Source: Symbiodinium natans (lineage: Eukaryota > Sar > Dinophyceae > Suessiales > Symbiodiniaceae). Taken from it: a stretch of DNA of 64,000 nt. The notes under the pieces were generated by a model that saw only the letters and a program-made list of their open reading frames with translations, did not search any database and was not told the DNA's origin. Positions 26,080 through 37,269 of the stretch are shown one piece after another. The stretch lies in contig CAJNDS010000868.1 in NCBI GenBank assembly GCA_905221605.1, positions 1-64,000 on the forward strand, given 5' to 3'. The stretch's first letter is position 1; each line of letters opens with the position of its first letter. A program made the position numbers and the translations under genes.

Positions 26080-27170
26080 GTCAGTAGCTGGTGTCAGGCG
26101 CCTTTCCTGTTCGCCGATCGCTGTTCGAGGTCCCTGCTGACCTGTGCTCGTGGCCTGCCAAAGCCGGACGTTTGCCATGATCTCAACTCTCATGCAGCGT
26201 ACCACAGTGAACCATAATGTGCTAGGGAAGGAGCCCAGCTCTGCCGGCACGGATCTCGATACCCTGCTGTGTGCATATGACCTGCGTCCACAGGTGATCA
26301 GGATCAAACTTTCCCTGACACTTTCAACTAGTCCCAAACTCCTAGTGCCGCGCTGTAAACCGGGGTGGTTTGCCCGCATCAGCCGACGGCGCCTGCACGC
26401 AGCACGACCAAGATGTGACGTGCTTGCCAGACGAACGAACTCCTGCTTTGAAGAGCGTGCCGCAGTGGGGAAGTGGGGGGTGTATGTATGAAGATGTTTT
26501 ACGTGATATGTCTTCCTCACGACGGTCATGGTACGAACGGACCGGCTTTGGGAGTGCGAGCCACATCAAGCAAACCGCGTGGTAGAAAACATGCAGAGAC
26601 TGAAGGTTCAGAATGGTTGTACAGCTGCAGGGCAGGGAACGTTGCATGTTGAGCGGCGAATCTTGCTGACGCGTGTCCCGCTTGCGATTTACAGACAGTG
26701 TTGCGAGCATTGTGGGCTAGCTTCACGGGCATCCTACAGTCACCAAGGCCTCCGGCAGACCTCAGCCGAACAGACTCATTCCTCACCCCAACATGTCCCG
26801 ACCCCACTGAAATGCCCTCTACCCCCCCACCCCCCACCAACCCGATAGTCCAGAATGGCAGGCCCTGTGCATAACCACCCCCATGCAACACCTAAGAGTT
26901 GTGGAGGTTCTGAGACATGAAGTCGCCAAAGTGAGAATAACAGCTGAACAGCAGCTGATATAATTGCACGCTTCTCGAATGCGTCAGATCTCGGGCTGCT
27001 TGTTGAAAACGCTCACATGCTTCCACGAAGACGTGCGGAAATCACGCCTGTCTTTACTAACTGCATCTGCAATGTCGAAGATTTCCAAAGCGGAGATTAT
27101 GACCCAAACTTGACCCAATCTGCCTCGCCTGCGCCTTGTCGGAGTCCGACAGTCGCAGCGAATCCAGAAC
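26080..27170. other. 1.1 kb without a supportable gene
   Basis: Minus frames at 26529-26077, 26710-26342 and 26891-26526 overlap without motifs. C-rich runs are at 26821-26840. The 5' exons of the CS-domain gene may lie here. Confidence 0.35.
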
Positions 27171-27174
27171 CTGG

Positions 27175-27221
27175 TACCCTAAACCCTAAACCTAAACCCC
27201 AAACCCCAAACCCTAAAACCT
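27175..27221. repeat. interstitial telomere-like (CCCTAAA) tract
   Basis: About six degenerate CCCTAAA/CCCCAAA units occur in a row, the clearest telomere-like tract in the window. Confidence 0.75.
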
Positions 27222-27366
27222 ACGGACAGCATGCGGCGGTAAAGCGTTGTGGGGCACCGTGATTCCCCGGTGAAAGGCAGAAAGAAGCCTTTCCTCGGTG
27301 CGCCTGCAGGGCTTGCCAGGAATCATGGCCTGTTGGTAAAGTTATGCTCGATTCCGCCTGGTTATC

Positions 27367-27890
27367 GAGTTCCCGGAGAAGTCCAAAATCCGCAAGGCCT
27401 GGGTGGCGAACGGAACCAGTGCGGCAGGAAGGGTCACTCGACTATCTCTTTGAATGGCTCTTTTGAGCCTTAAGAAAGGCTTGCCAGGCTCCTGGCTGCC
27501 GGTCGCGGCCGCACCGCCACGTCCAACACCGAAAGAAACTCCTCGGCCTGGGCAAGACTTCGCCACACAACTTTTCAAGATGCCCAGACATCCTTGCCTC
27601 ACAGTGGTGCCTCGCTGGGGCCTCGGCGCCCTGGTCTCCAATGCTGTTTCGGCTCAGATCGAGATCAGTCAAGGATCTACTCCTCGCAAGGCAGCAGAAA
27701 CTGGAGTTGAACAAGCAGATGTTTAAAACAAAAACAAAGCGAAACACAAAGCAAGAGACAAAACACGGCCTGGAGCTGGCCGAGGCAAGCTGCTGCGCGC
27801 CCCTGTGAGGAGCCCCCGAAGATGCGTGCCAAGCTCTTTGCAGAAGCTCATGTGACATATGTATGTTTGGAGTAGATAGGTAAAACAAAG

Positions 27891-27921
<31 letters not shown>

Positions 27922-29665
27922 CATATATATATACATGTGTATACCTTGTATTATATATAGATATAGATCTAGATATGGAGATAGACATACATGCTCGCCC
28001 CCCCTACACAGACACCGAAACCAGGTTCCTACCACAGTCTGTCTATGTAGGGAGGCAAAGGGTGCAGCAGTCAGTTTCCAGCTGTAGAATTATGGAAGAT
28101 TAGTCTAAACAATTTGGAAAGTGGAAAGCCATGTTCGGCTGTAATGAGACCAGGTCGGACAAAGGGCGAGGACACGGTGAGAAGGCGAGGAGCATGGTTG
28201 ACTTTCAAGACGTAAAACCTACAGTAGCAACTCCACACCGTGTGTGGGGACAAACAAAAACCGAGCTCTGAGATGCTCTCTGGGGACTTGGCTTTTTTCA
28301 CTTCTGGTTTAGGGTCTGGGATCGGCACTCCTCCAGGAATCATCGGTTTGGGATCTTTGGAACCGTGTGTTGATCGGTATTTCAAGCAGTTTCGAGACGG
28401 CGGGGGGGGGGGGGGGGGGGGGGGCGATGAGGCGGTGACCATACATGCAAATAAATATAATCAATATACATATATATCAACATCCATTAGGAGCCTTTGT
28501 GACCATGATCCCCCAGAACGGCTATAACAAGCTATCCGTTGATAAGAACCTTAAACTCAGGTTGCTCAGGACGAAGATCATTTCTCTTTTCGTGGCATGC
28601 ATATCATGACTTCAGAGCAATGTGCTTCGCGGAAGACTCCGCAGCGTGGCGCAGTCTCTACAATCCCAGTCCTTGACCCCACGCGGTTGTCGGACAGATC
28701 GATTCTCAGCGCCGCATGGGATCGATCTCTAGCGATGGGCTCATTTTCCACTGCCCTTAATCCTTAAGAGCGAAGCTTCTTGAGCGTGTTGTTGCTGTCC
28801 AGAACAGCAGCAAGAGGGTCCTCACCATTTGGCACATCGTTACTTTGAAATTTTAGGTGTGCAAGACGACCCTATGAACATCAACTCACTTGCATCAAGA
28901 GTTTGCTAGCCCTTTGCAACTTAATCGCGACCCAGGCGCAACCCCTTCATCTGAGATGGAGTTGCTGCTCAGCCTCCAAACAAGTCAGGCTCCAAGTTCA
29001 ACCAGGCTGGCACTTTTATTGTCAGGGCCGCTGAGGCAGCAGCACCAGCTCTGTAAGGGTGAAGTTCCGCATCAGGGCACCTAGAGCAAGTGGCTCCAAT
29101 GTGGGGGGGGATGGGGGACATTGACATTCCTGCGATGTTACTGTCAGATGCCTGCGATCCAGCTTGCTCCGGAATTACCTCAATTTAACTAGCAGAGTAG
29201 AACATTTGCCGCAGATGCATTGCAGCTCCCACACATCCGATGAGGCCGAGTCCGATCTTGGCCCGGGAAAGTCTCAGGGTCGTGACCTTCATCTACGGAG
29301 GAAGGTAACAACATATAACATATTATCTACCCAACCTCATCCCGTAAGATCCCGGCAGTACCATCGCGCTTCACGGCGCTGGACTCAGGTTAAGTCCATT
29401 CAGCGGGGTCGGGCAAGGTTGATCTTGATGCAAGAGGGAACTTCCGCAAACCGTTCGTTGTAAGGATTCTAAGGGTCTAAGGATTTCATAAACCCCTATT
29501 CTCAGGGCCAGACGAACTCCTCCAGTTCTTGAAAACCGGACGAGACAGCCTCGTTCTCCCATCTGGCTGAAGGTGGTCCGGCTCGTCAAGGACAACTGGA
29601 CTTCTCGAACCATGACTCTTGCTAAGCTCACGGCATGGGTGTCGCTGAGATCCAGCTCGACTCCG
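27367..29665 (-). CDS. leucine-rich-repeat (RI-type) exons
   Basis: Separate minus-strand exons each carry one LRR: 27398-27367 (ALRILDFSGNSI), 27682-27622 (SLTDLDLSRNSIGDQGAE, GC donor), about 28712-28677 (LRIDLSDNRVG), about 28985-28938 (RLSSNSISDEGV) and about 29665-29628 (ELDLSDTHAVSLARVM). The L-x-x-L-D-L-S-x-N-x-I-G-D-x-G form is the ribonuclease-inhibitor-like class used for protein binding. The repeats between them were not all found, and it is not proven that all belong to one gene. A Pro/Lys stretch (DPKPMIPGGVPIPDPKPE, about 28345-28290) lies among them and could be an exon of this or another gene. Confidence 0.55.
27888..27965. repeat. (TA)n-rich microsatellite
   Basis: TATATA runs with GTATATATATAC elements, probably intronic to the LRR gene. 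Confidence 0.85.
28402..28424. repeat. G23 homopolymer
   Basis: Twenty-three consecutive G (C on the transcribed-sense minus strand) immediately upstream of the Pro/Lys-rich frame at 28400-28250. Confidence 0.95.
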
Positions 29666-30199
29666 TGAGAACGGAAGTCTGCCTCAGCTCGTCGATTCTC
29701 ATTGGGCATTCTTCGGCCTCCAAATCGCAAAATTCCCGGCAGGGTCTGGCTGGGAGAAGCTCCAGACTAAGCGTCCCCTTTGGCAGCAGCTTCTCACCCC
29801 AAGCCTCCACCTCGATCAAGACATCTGCCACACTGCAACACGAATACAGGTCACTGCGGACGAGTCACTCCCTCGTCAGCGTGGCCAGAAAGGTTGAAGT
29901 GGCCCAGGATACCGTACTGCATGCAAACGCTCTAGGATGGTGGCTGTTTTAACTCAGCTCGCTTCAACAGGTGCGCTCAGTCCTTTTGCCAATGGCATGC
30001 CTCGTCCGAGTTCCCGTAAACCGTTGCACGAATATACACAACTTGGGCATTCAAATCTTCCACTCATGTGCTGCTTGGAGGCTAGATCCACCAGGCTGGA
30101 GTCCAAATCCTGGCAAGGCAGTAGTGTCAAGATCGTTAAGTAAGATTTCTCCAAAATTTGCCCAAGTTAAATAACCGTTCTCCAAGATTTGCCCATGGT

Positions 30200-30420
30200 C
30201 TTCTCAACTGCTGTAAGGCTCGCGCGAAAACGAGGCGACGCTGTGCCACGTTGAGTTCCTCCTCGTCCTCGATCTCCTTCAGTGCTCAGGACAGCCCCGA
30301 TCGAAATCTGGCAACTCCACCCTCACCATCCCTCACCTCTGCATTGCTGCGCTTGTCGTCTCTGGCTTCCTGCACCACGCGGGCGTTGATAGTTTCGGGA
30401 CCCGGAGGCTTTCGGTTAGA
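30200..30420 (-). CDS. two joined exons of an unknown coiled-coil-like protein
   Basis: Exon 30420-30337 (RKPPGPETINARVVQEARDD) ends at a GT donor (GCAGAG|GTGAGG). A 60-bp intron follows, then exon 30276 to about 30200 (EIEDEEELNVAQRRLVFARA). The join reads RSNAE-EIEDEEE in frame. Charged, helical sequence. A further frame at about 30130-29960 (DLDSSLVDLASKQH) may be the next exon. No family was recognised. Confidence 0.5.
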
Positions 30421-30969
30421 CTGGCCGGCTCAATCAGCATGCAAACCTGACGTGCAGCACCGGATGTGGACAGCTCACCTTATCTGAAGGCAGATTTGAA
30501 TGATCGTGCGCCATCCAGGATTCAGCGCATCATGCGGCTGAATTTAGGTTCTGCTGTGTTCTTACCACGATGGCTCTGCATTGTGCTGCTTGGAATTTGT
30601 GTAGTTATATAGAATACAGATACGCTGCAAAGGACAAGGGTAGCCCAAACTCCGAGTTGAGAAACTGCTGAGATGGCGTTTGCAAAAGCTCACCTCGGGT
30701 GATAAGCTGGCGACCGCTTCGGCTCCCTGAGTGATCAGGCCTTGCGGCCTTAAGCAGCAAAAAACTCCGAGATGCGAATCTGCCGCCAAAGTAAAGCAAC
30801 GAAGCTCATGCACTTGCCCAAAGAGCGATCCGAGGAATGGGCCCGTTGATCTGTGTCATTCGCGGCACTCGTTGCAACCTGAGAGGTCACCACGCCAGAT
30901 CCCAAACATGTCCCAGCCCAACAGCATCCGGCAGCACAGCACTCCGTCTCCGGCCAAGTCCGGCAAGTC

Positions 30970-31830
30970 ATCATCATCGGGATCCGTCCTCGAATCCACG
31001 GCCAATGACAATGGTCATGGCCCGAGCTTCCGAGATCTTCCGAGGCCCGTGCGCGCCACTGAAGAGCGCAGCATAGTCAAGCTTGTCATCGTCGAGCCTG
31101 GGCAGCGTGCGAGATGCCGGAGGACATGTCAAGCATTGCCTTCTGCCTTGTCTCCGCTCCGTCGCCACGAGCAGCCTGGGCTGGAATACGAAAAGATTCT
31201 TGAACCTTCTTGCAAATCATCACGGCCGAGCGCGCAACCGCCGGAAGCCTCCATGCGGAGAGATGCAATCATAGAGCCGCAGATGCACTTGGGCCAAGAT
31301 CCAGGCCTCTTGTACAAGTGGTCCCAGTCTGGACCTTCAGATCCCGTTGCACTCCGGTCACTCCGCCTTTTGAAGGTGTTTGGAGAGTTCTCCCTGCTCG
31401 GAGTCGCACCAACAGCACTGCCAGCCCTGCAAGTGCAATGGCAAATGTAACTAAGTCAGCTTCTCGAATCCAATTTTCATGTTCTCATCCTTATTCTGCT
31501 TGCTGAGGTTAAGGTCTGCTTCAAGCACAACAGCAAGCAATGGCTCAGTTTCCACTTGCATCTCACCGCCTCCAGCTCTCCGACTGAGGATCTGCCTGCG
31601 ACAGGCTCGAGTTGAAGAAGTTGAGGGGCTGCTCAACTACCAGTACAGCATTTCCTGCCTCCGCGACTGGGTCAGCCTGCACAAGTAGGGTGAAGAAATT
31701 CTGCTGTGCGCAGGCACCATTAAGCAGCGAGCACCTTGTACTCACCATCGTCGAGATCGTCAAACAGGCTGTCCCACTCAGGCCTCTCAGTGACAGTGTC
31801 ACATCGAGCTGTAAAATGGCATCACCTTCC
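30970..31830 (-). CDS. exons of an unknown gene
   Basis: Protein-like minus frames: about 31812-31755 (DTVTERPEWDSLFDDLDD, ending at a good GTGAGT donor), about 31683-31590 (PVAEAGNAVLVVEQPLNFFN), about 31315-31230 (AWILAQVHLRLYDCISPHGG), about 31225-31095 (KKVQESFRIPAQAARGDGA) and about 31092-30972 (LDYAALFSGAHGPRKISEAR). All lie on the same strand and in order. Joins were not established. No domain was recognised. The plus-strand 239-codon frame at 30731-31450 lies over these and is judged a shadow. Confidence 0.4.
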
Positions 31831-32429
31831 CTAGTCGGAAAGGCGGGGCTCCAAGCCTCTGAGAAGCAGCAGTCCTCTTCGGCTGTGAAGGCCCTGAGCA
31901 AGCTTGGTGGTGCTGAAAACAAAAACTAGAAGTGTGAGAGTGCGAGCGCGCGAGCGCGAGAGCGCGCGCGCACGCCAACTCTCGGTCTGACTGGGCATGG
32001 GACCTTCGTGGCCGTCATTGCCGTCATGACGATCAGCCTGAACTATATACAAGGTACGCCAGGCTGCGGAAAAGCCTCATGCCGGAAAGACCATGAAAAG
32101 TTCTTATGCGGGTGCCTGACTCGCGCGAGCCACCGGCCTTGCTCCTGGCCGAACGTTGCATTCCTCATCGTTCCTCCCTCGCAAACAGACTGCTATATAC
32201 CATTCAGTAAACCAACTCAATAAACCAACTCTCGCCCCCTTGTCCGTCTGCCCTTGGACCCTTGCCCTGGCCTGGAACGGCAGAAAAACGCCTCAAAAGT
32301 TCCGAGTTGTTTCAATGCTTCACGGTCAGCCGAAGTCCATTGAAGCCCTTATTGCACAATCTTCGGCTTGCACCCGTAGTCTGCAGAATCAATCTGCATC
32401 TTTCCATCGAGCAGCGTGTCCCTGTCAGA

Positions 32430-32700
32430 TGGACATGTCGCAACGACTTGCAACATACAAGCTAGCGCCGTGGACTTGAAAAGTAACTCGGCCGAGCACA
32501 GAATGTTTGGTGCAGGATACGGCTCTGCGGGTGAGCTGTTCCTGCACAGCTAGGGCTTCCACAGCATTGAAACCTAGATTGCGAAACTGGAGATCCCAAA
32601 GATGCTCAGGTGGGAGCCGGTCACTGTCTACTGTTGTCCTGGGCTTGCAGCATGTCAGCTGGCAACTTGCACGCACGAAGTCGGCATCCAGTCTCAAGGA
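32430..32700 (-). CDS. possible LRR-like exon
   Basis: A minus frame contains LPPEHLWDLQFRNLGFNAVE followed by ALA, which fits a degenerate ribonuclease-inhibitor-type LRR (L-x-x-L-x-x-x-N-L-G). It is a single repeat with an ambiguous acceptor (CTCCAG|TTTCGC is one option). Confidence 0.3.
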
Positions 32701-32759
32701 ATCTAGTCTATCATGGCTGCTAGAGTTGCTGAAAATGGTTTAGAGTAGTTACCGGGAAA

Positions 32760-34440
32760 ACAGAAGAAAAAGCATTCACACGTCTCGATCGCTAAGCATC
32801 TTGCCTCGGCTTTCCTCTCAGAGTCTCTGGCACACTGCCAGCTCCTGACCACGGGAACATCACAACAGCAGTTCAGCTTTCGTTAAGGCGCTCCACTCAT
32901 AATTACTCGTTTCGTGAAGCGTGCGTTATTGCAATGTGTACACTCACTACAGCAACTAGCTGTTCACAGGACAGACCTCCTTCCTGCGCAGTCGACCGCA
33001 AGCGCTTGTTCTTCTGAGGGTTTCCGCATTTTGCGCGTGCATATGCAGAAGGAGAAAGGCGGCGGAGATCGGCGGCAGGTCGGATGATTGTAAACGGAGC
33101 GCCATTCGTCGCGATGCCCTGACAACCCCTCGCAGCCGCGCAGCAGTTGACCCCAGGCTCCTGGCTCGATTCGGAAGCGGCTTCCGCTTACTGGTGCACC
33201 GCCTCGGCATGTCCCATGGACTTCCTGACGTTCAGAGAGCTAACGATTGTTGCGCGCTGTATCTTTGCTACACATTGCCGCAACTCCTGCTACATGCAAC
33301 AGGAACATGTGGCAGAAAGCTGCCGACCATCGGGGAGGACAACGCCGGTGGCCTTACGTTCCAGTGCGTTTTGGCACGATGACTCAGACATCTCGCTGGG
33401 GCCGCGTCTGTGGCAAACCTAAGTTCTTGAAGTTCAGGGCAAAGCTCAGATGTAAGTCATGCAGGCATGCACGTTAAGTCACATTTTGCACGCGATGCAC
33501 TTGCGTCCTTTGCCAAGCCACACATCGGCCTTGCTGTTTCTGCCTGGCTGCGGAACGCTGCCGGCCGTGGCCGCGGTTCAGAACGGTGACGGTAAGAATC
33601 ACGGTAAATACGGTAAGGATCACGGCCTTTCACTGTCGGCCGCCAGCCGGGCGGAGGAGCTCCAGGACCGCGCGTCATGCGGCGTTAGCGGTAGTGAAGA
33701 GCCCTTTTGGCATGGAGTCGCTGAGTCTGCGTGCAGCTCCAAATCATCGCAACATCATAAGGTATGTATCTTTCGGGGCGTGAATCTCAAGCGAAAGTCG
33801 CCAGGGTGGCCAATGCGATTGAGTGCTACTTCTGCTGGGGCAACTTGGGCAAAAGAAGGGCACACCGCAGTCCAGAATTCTGAAGCCTGTCCAAGCCAGT
33901 GGACAAGTACTGTGCACTGTGCACTTTCCTTTTTGGACTTCTCTTGTCAGACTTCGCCGCTTTCGCCAGTCATTCCTCAAACAGATGTGAAAGCGAAAAA
34001 CGTAATCAAGATCTTAGACATAGCAACCATTAGCATCATTAGCATCATTAGCAAGCTGCAGGCAGTCTGACACACTCGCTCCTCGGACGCCTTCTCTTCC
34101 GCAGCCTCTGCGGCATCCTCCTTGGAGTCGCCGCCCACCTTTTCGGCTCTAACGCACCGCAGAGTCTCTTCGGCAGTCTTCGACGCTTAAGCTCAATGTG
34201 CCTGGCCTGGAACTCGTTCGTACTCATCCACTTCTCATCAATCGGCAAGCTGCCAACATCTGACAAGCGAATGCACCTCCGGCATGATACATTTGCAAAT
34301 GGCATGAGGCCAACACTGTTGCTCAACCCATTCGTGTCAAAACTTAAGATTCATCATAACCAATTCGCACATCTGTAGCAGGGCACGGGAGCTCAGCGAC
34401 AGACAGCCAACTGCAGCGAAATCTCTCTTGAGTTCGCGTA
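32760..34440. other. mostly no firm gene; one acidic exon candidate
   Basis: An Ala/Glu-rich minus frame (GGDSKEDAAEAAEEKASEER) at about 34140-34080 follows an AG|G acceptor. A 9-bp tandem repeat (ATTAGCATC) at about 34028-34052 lies just downstream of it. The rest shows no supportable features. Confidence 0.3.
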
Positions 34441-34460
34441 ATTATTCTGAACAACCGAAG

Positions 34461-36031
34461 CTAGAGGTACTTGAACGGAGCTTTATTGCCTATCACGTGT
34501 GTTCGCAATGCTGAAAAAACTGAATCACGCCATGCTCGCGCAAGGTTGTCTGAACTGACAACGACGTCACTGGGACTTGCAGCAAGCACATCATTGAGGT
34601 GAGTAGCGAGTAGGGAAATCGGCATCTTGCCACAAGCGGCTGAGGGCTGTTCAGGGCAGAGAGTCGGCCCCGTAGCATCGAGCCTGCCACCATTCTCCTC
34701 GATCTTCTCACGGGCAGCTGGCTCGAAGGCATGAGCCAAAACCTTAGCCGTCAAGAAGCGATGGATGCCTAAGCAACCTGACTGGAAGCACAATGCAACT
34801 GACACGAGGCGGAAGGAATGTTGAACGGAGCATTCAGATTCAGATGTAATCAGTCCCCCGCTGTAAGGTTCTTCACTGTGAACTCCTCAGCAGGTTCACA
34901 AAGTTCAGAATAGTCTGATAGACGAAAGCAGTTCTCCCAAGGCACGTCGGTTTCCGACGCTTTGATCTTGACCTGCGTGACTGCATGACTCGGCATAACC
35001 TGCTATGGCATGCTATGGCCTGCTCCTAAGAAATGTGCCACTGTGCTGGCTCGGGTCCGAGCTCTGTCAAACCGCTTTCGCGATGGGACTGGCAGTCCTC
35101 GGACGAAAAGCTCCATGTAGTCGACCTGGGTCAGGGGGAGACGAGCCAATGACGAGACCTTTTCAAAGTGCCCTGCTCCCCTGCTCTGCTCGTGCCTCGT
35201 CGCCATCGTCGCACATGTTGAGTATCTCAGCGAAAGTGCACTCTCACCAAAAGAGCGTGATCAGACATACATACCACCAAGCAATGCCGGACAATCGCGG
35301 CCAATCGCTCTTCTTTCGGTTTGCTGCGACAGCTCAAGCACTGCAGCACTGCTCGTGCAATCAGCCTCCTCCGGTTAGTCTTACTCTCAGGGAATCGATA
35401 GCCTCACGCAGAAGCTGCTTGTATCCCCTCCGTAGCTCTGCCGCCATTTCCTGATTTGGCGAGGCCGTCTTGCTGTCAGCCTTGTCCTCTTCTAAGGATC
35501 TGGGAAAGAGTGACCATGAAGCCGTCTCCAGCGCGAGCATGTACTTCTCCAGGCCTTGCATGACATTCAAAGGGTACAAAGGCGCAGACCCATCAAAAAA
35601 GCAAGGTCACAAGAACTCCACGGGCTGGCACCTTCAGCAGTGGTTCCCCAGTGAGGCGCATCTGGGCTCTCCGTCACTGCTACGCCTGATCGCGCGCTTC
35701 TCAGCACAGATCTTCTCGAGTCTGAGGGAAGTCAAACTGCTTGGCGCCTATCATATCCAGCCATAAGGGGTTCCACTGTAGGCCCCCTGGCCGCCTCCCA
35801 ACCTTATCATGTCCATGTCAGAGATTTTGGTTATGTCCAGGAAAAAAAGAACAGCCGTGGAGTCATGAATTCCGGCTATCTTGTTTGCCAAGGCTCAAGA
35901 AACATGCTGAGCCCAACTCCCTCCTCATCTGGATCTGGCACTTGCTTGTGGAACTCTTCCTTCCGCCAGTTGGCAAAGTCCTTGAACGCACGACATCTTC
36001 CGATCTGCACTTCATCAGAGAAGGAACTCAT
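34461..36031 (-). CDS. multi-exon gene of unknown family
   Basis: An ATG at 36031 starts MSSFSDEVQIGRCRAFKDFA, continuing NWRKEEFHKQVPDPDEEG (open to 35876). Further exons: about 35738-35640 (LTSLRLEKICAEKRAIRRSS after CAAGCAG|T), about 35570-35388 (GLEKYMLALETASWSLFPRS ... LLREAIDSLR, with a GTAAGA donor), about 35240-35060 (ILNMCDDGDEARAEQG and LARLPLTQVDYMELFVRGLP in different frames), and the last exon 34777-34461 (GCLGIHRFLTAKVLAHAFEP ... THVIGNKAPFKYL-TAG). No domain was recognised. The ATG lies 35 bp beyond the stop of the SET gene. All exons share strand and order, but joins are only partly proven. Confidence 0.55.
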
Positions 36032-36066
36032 TTGTTATGAACACACTGCAGCATGAAGCTGATTGG

Positions 36067-37152
36067 TCAGTCCTCGGGGCTCTCTGAATTGCACACAGAG
36101 AAAAGGCCTTTACGCATGTCAACGGGCCTTGCCATGATCCTGTTGTGCGGGTTCTCGTTCATGATGAAGCCCGACTGCTGCAGCAGAAGGTGGTTCGGGT
36201 CTTCGCAGTAGAGGTGGTTCAAGGAGTCTCCCGGACTCAGATCCATTTTTGACTTCAGCCGCCAGCTTTGGCTTTCGGGGCTAGGTGTCTCCCACTCACA
36301 GCTTGGATAGAAGCGATGGTTTAAAAGGTCACCAATCGGCATCATGGCCCTCGAAACATCTGAACCGAAGCGTCGGCCCATTACGAGTTGCATGGCTTCT
36401 CGAAACTCCACATCGGGAAGGCCGCTGGCTTCTGCGATCTCAGCCACAGCTTGGGAAGTCAACTGCAGCGACTCTTTCAGTGGGATGTTCTCCAGAGCCT
36501 CCAAATCTTCCGGCTCGAAGAACAAAGGAAACGTGTGACTACAGTCGAGCATGCTAAGGTAGGGCCACCAAGGAGAGGCTTCCCCCTGCTGACGCTCGAC
36601 CGCTACAGCGAAGGCCACTTCCACGTCGGCCTTGGCTATTCCCGCTCTCTCCATGGTCTGCTCCAGACCTGAGAGGACGTCGTCATAGGATCCAGGTACT
36701 GGTGACAGGCAGCAGCTGAGGGGTATTTCAAGCAACAGCTCTCCGGCTCTCACGTCTTGCGTGGCTGCGCAGCCACGCTCTGCTCTCGAGCCTCCGTCTT
36801 CCAACTTGTCCCGCTCCACCAAGCCGACCGCTTGGTTGACATAGGCACCGCGTTCGCGCAGCCAGGCCACCAACTCATTGTACTGCTCGGCATCCTTCTC
36901 AAAGTTTGACCTGCAACACGTCCGTGGGGTTCCCTGCCGACTCTGCCGACAGCGGCATGCCTGCCGCAACCAGACAGCTCCTGCAAGGGCTGCCAAAGCC
37001 CCGACTTCAAGTCGCCTTGTTTGGGGTGGAGGGCCTTGCCGGTTGCATCGGCTAGTCGTTTCCCCAGGCGATAAGGACAAACGCCTCACCCCGTTCGACA
37101 GCTCTGCAACTGAAGAGCTCCACACAGACGGGCTGCAACTCAAGGGAAGCAT
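36067..37152 (-). CDS. SET-domain methyltransferase-like protein (LSMT/SETD3-6 type)
   Basis: A continuous 361-codon frame from a true ATG at 37152. Residues 1-82 are Ser/Arg/Pro-rich with a hydrophobic stretch (VGALAALAGAVWL, 50-62), which could be an organelle-targeting leader. The SET core follows: RGCAATQDVRAGELLLEIP (126-144), SPWWPYLSMLD (193-203), FREAMQLVMGRRFG (250-263), MMPIGDLLNH (270-279) and LNHLYCEDPNHLLLQQSGF (311-329). These match the split-SET lysine/histidine protein methyltransferases using S-adenosylmethionine. The usual S-Y-G is here L-Y-C, and the Y-G-F near the end is S-G-F, so catalysis needs checking. The protein stops soon after the SET core, so the substrate-binding C-terminal domain typical of LSMT/SETD3 is absent unless spliced on. 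Intronless. Confidence 0.85.
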   Translation of the reverse strand: MLPLSCSPSVWSSSVAELSNGVRRLSLSPGETTSRCNRQGPPPQTRRLEVGALAALAGAVWLRQACRCRQSRQGTPRTCCRSNFEKDAEQYNELVAWLRERGAYVNQAVGLVERDKLEDGGSRAERGCAATQDVRAGELLLEIPLSCCLSPVPGSYDDVLSGLEQTMERAGIAKADVEVAFAVAVERQQGEASPWWPYLSMLDCSHTFPLFFEPEDLEALENIPLKESLQLTSQAVAEIAEASGLPDVEFREAMQLVMGRRFGSDVSRAMMPIGDLLNHRFYPSCEWETPSPESQSWRLKSKMDLSPGDSLNHLYCEDPNHLLLQQSGFIMNENPHNRIMARPVDMRKGLFSVCNSESPED

Positions 37153-37269
37153 CCCGCTGGCAAGTTGTTCTAGTACCGATTCGAAGATCGAGCTTCAATA
37201 TGCTTCAATGCTCCGAGATGCTTCGAGTAGATGCTGGGGGCCATGGTTTTCTCTTGTGGGCTAGCAGTG

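Noticed and set aside
30731-31450. 239-codon plus-strand frame
   Set aside because: Lies opposite a set of protein-like minus-strand exons, has no domain and runs against the strand of every other gene.
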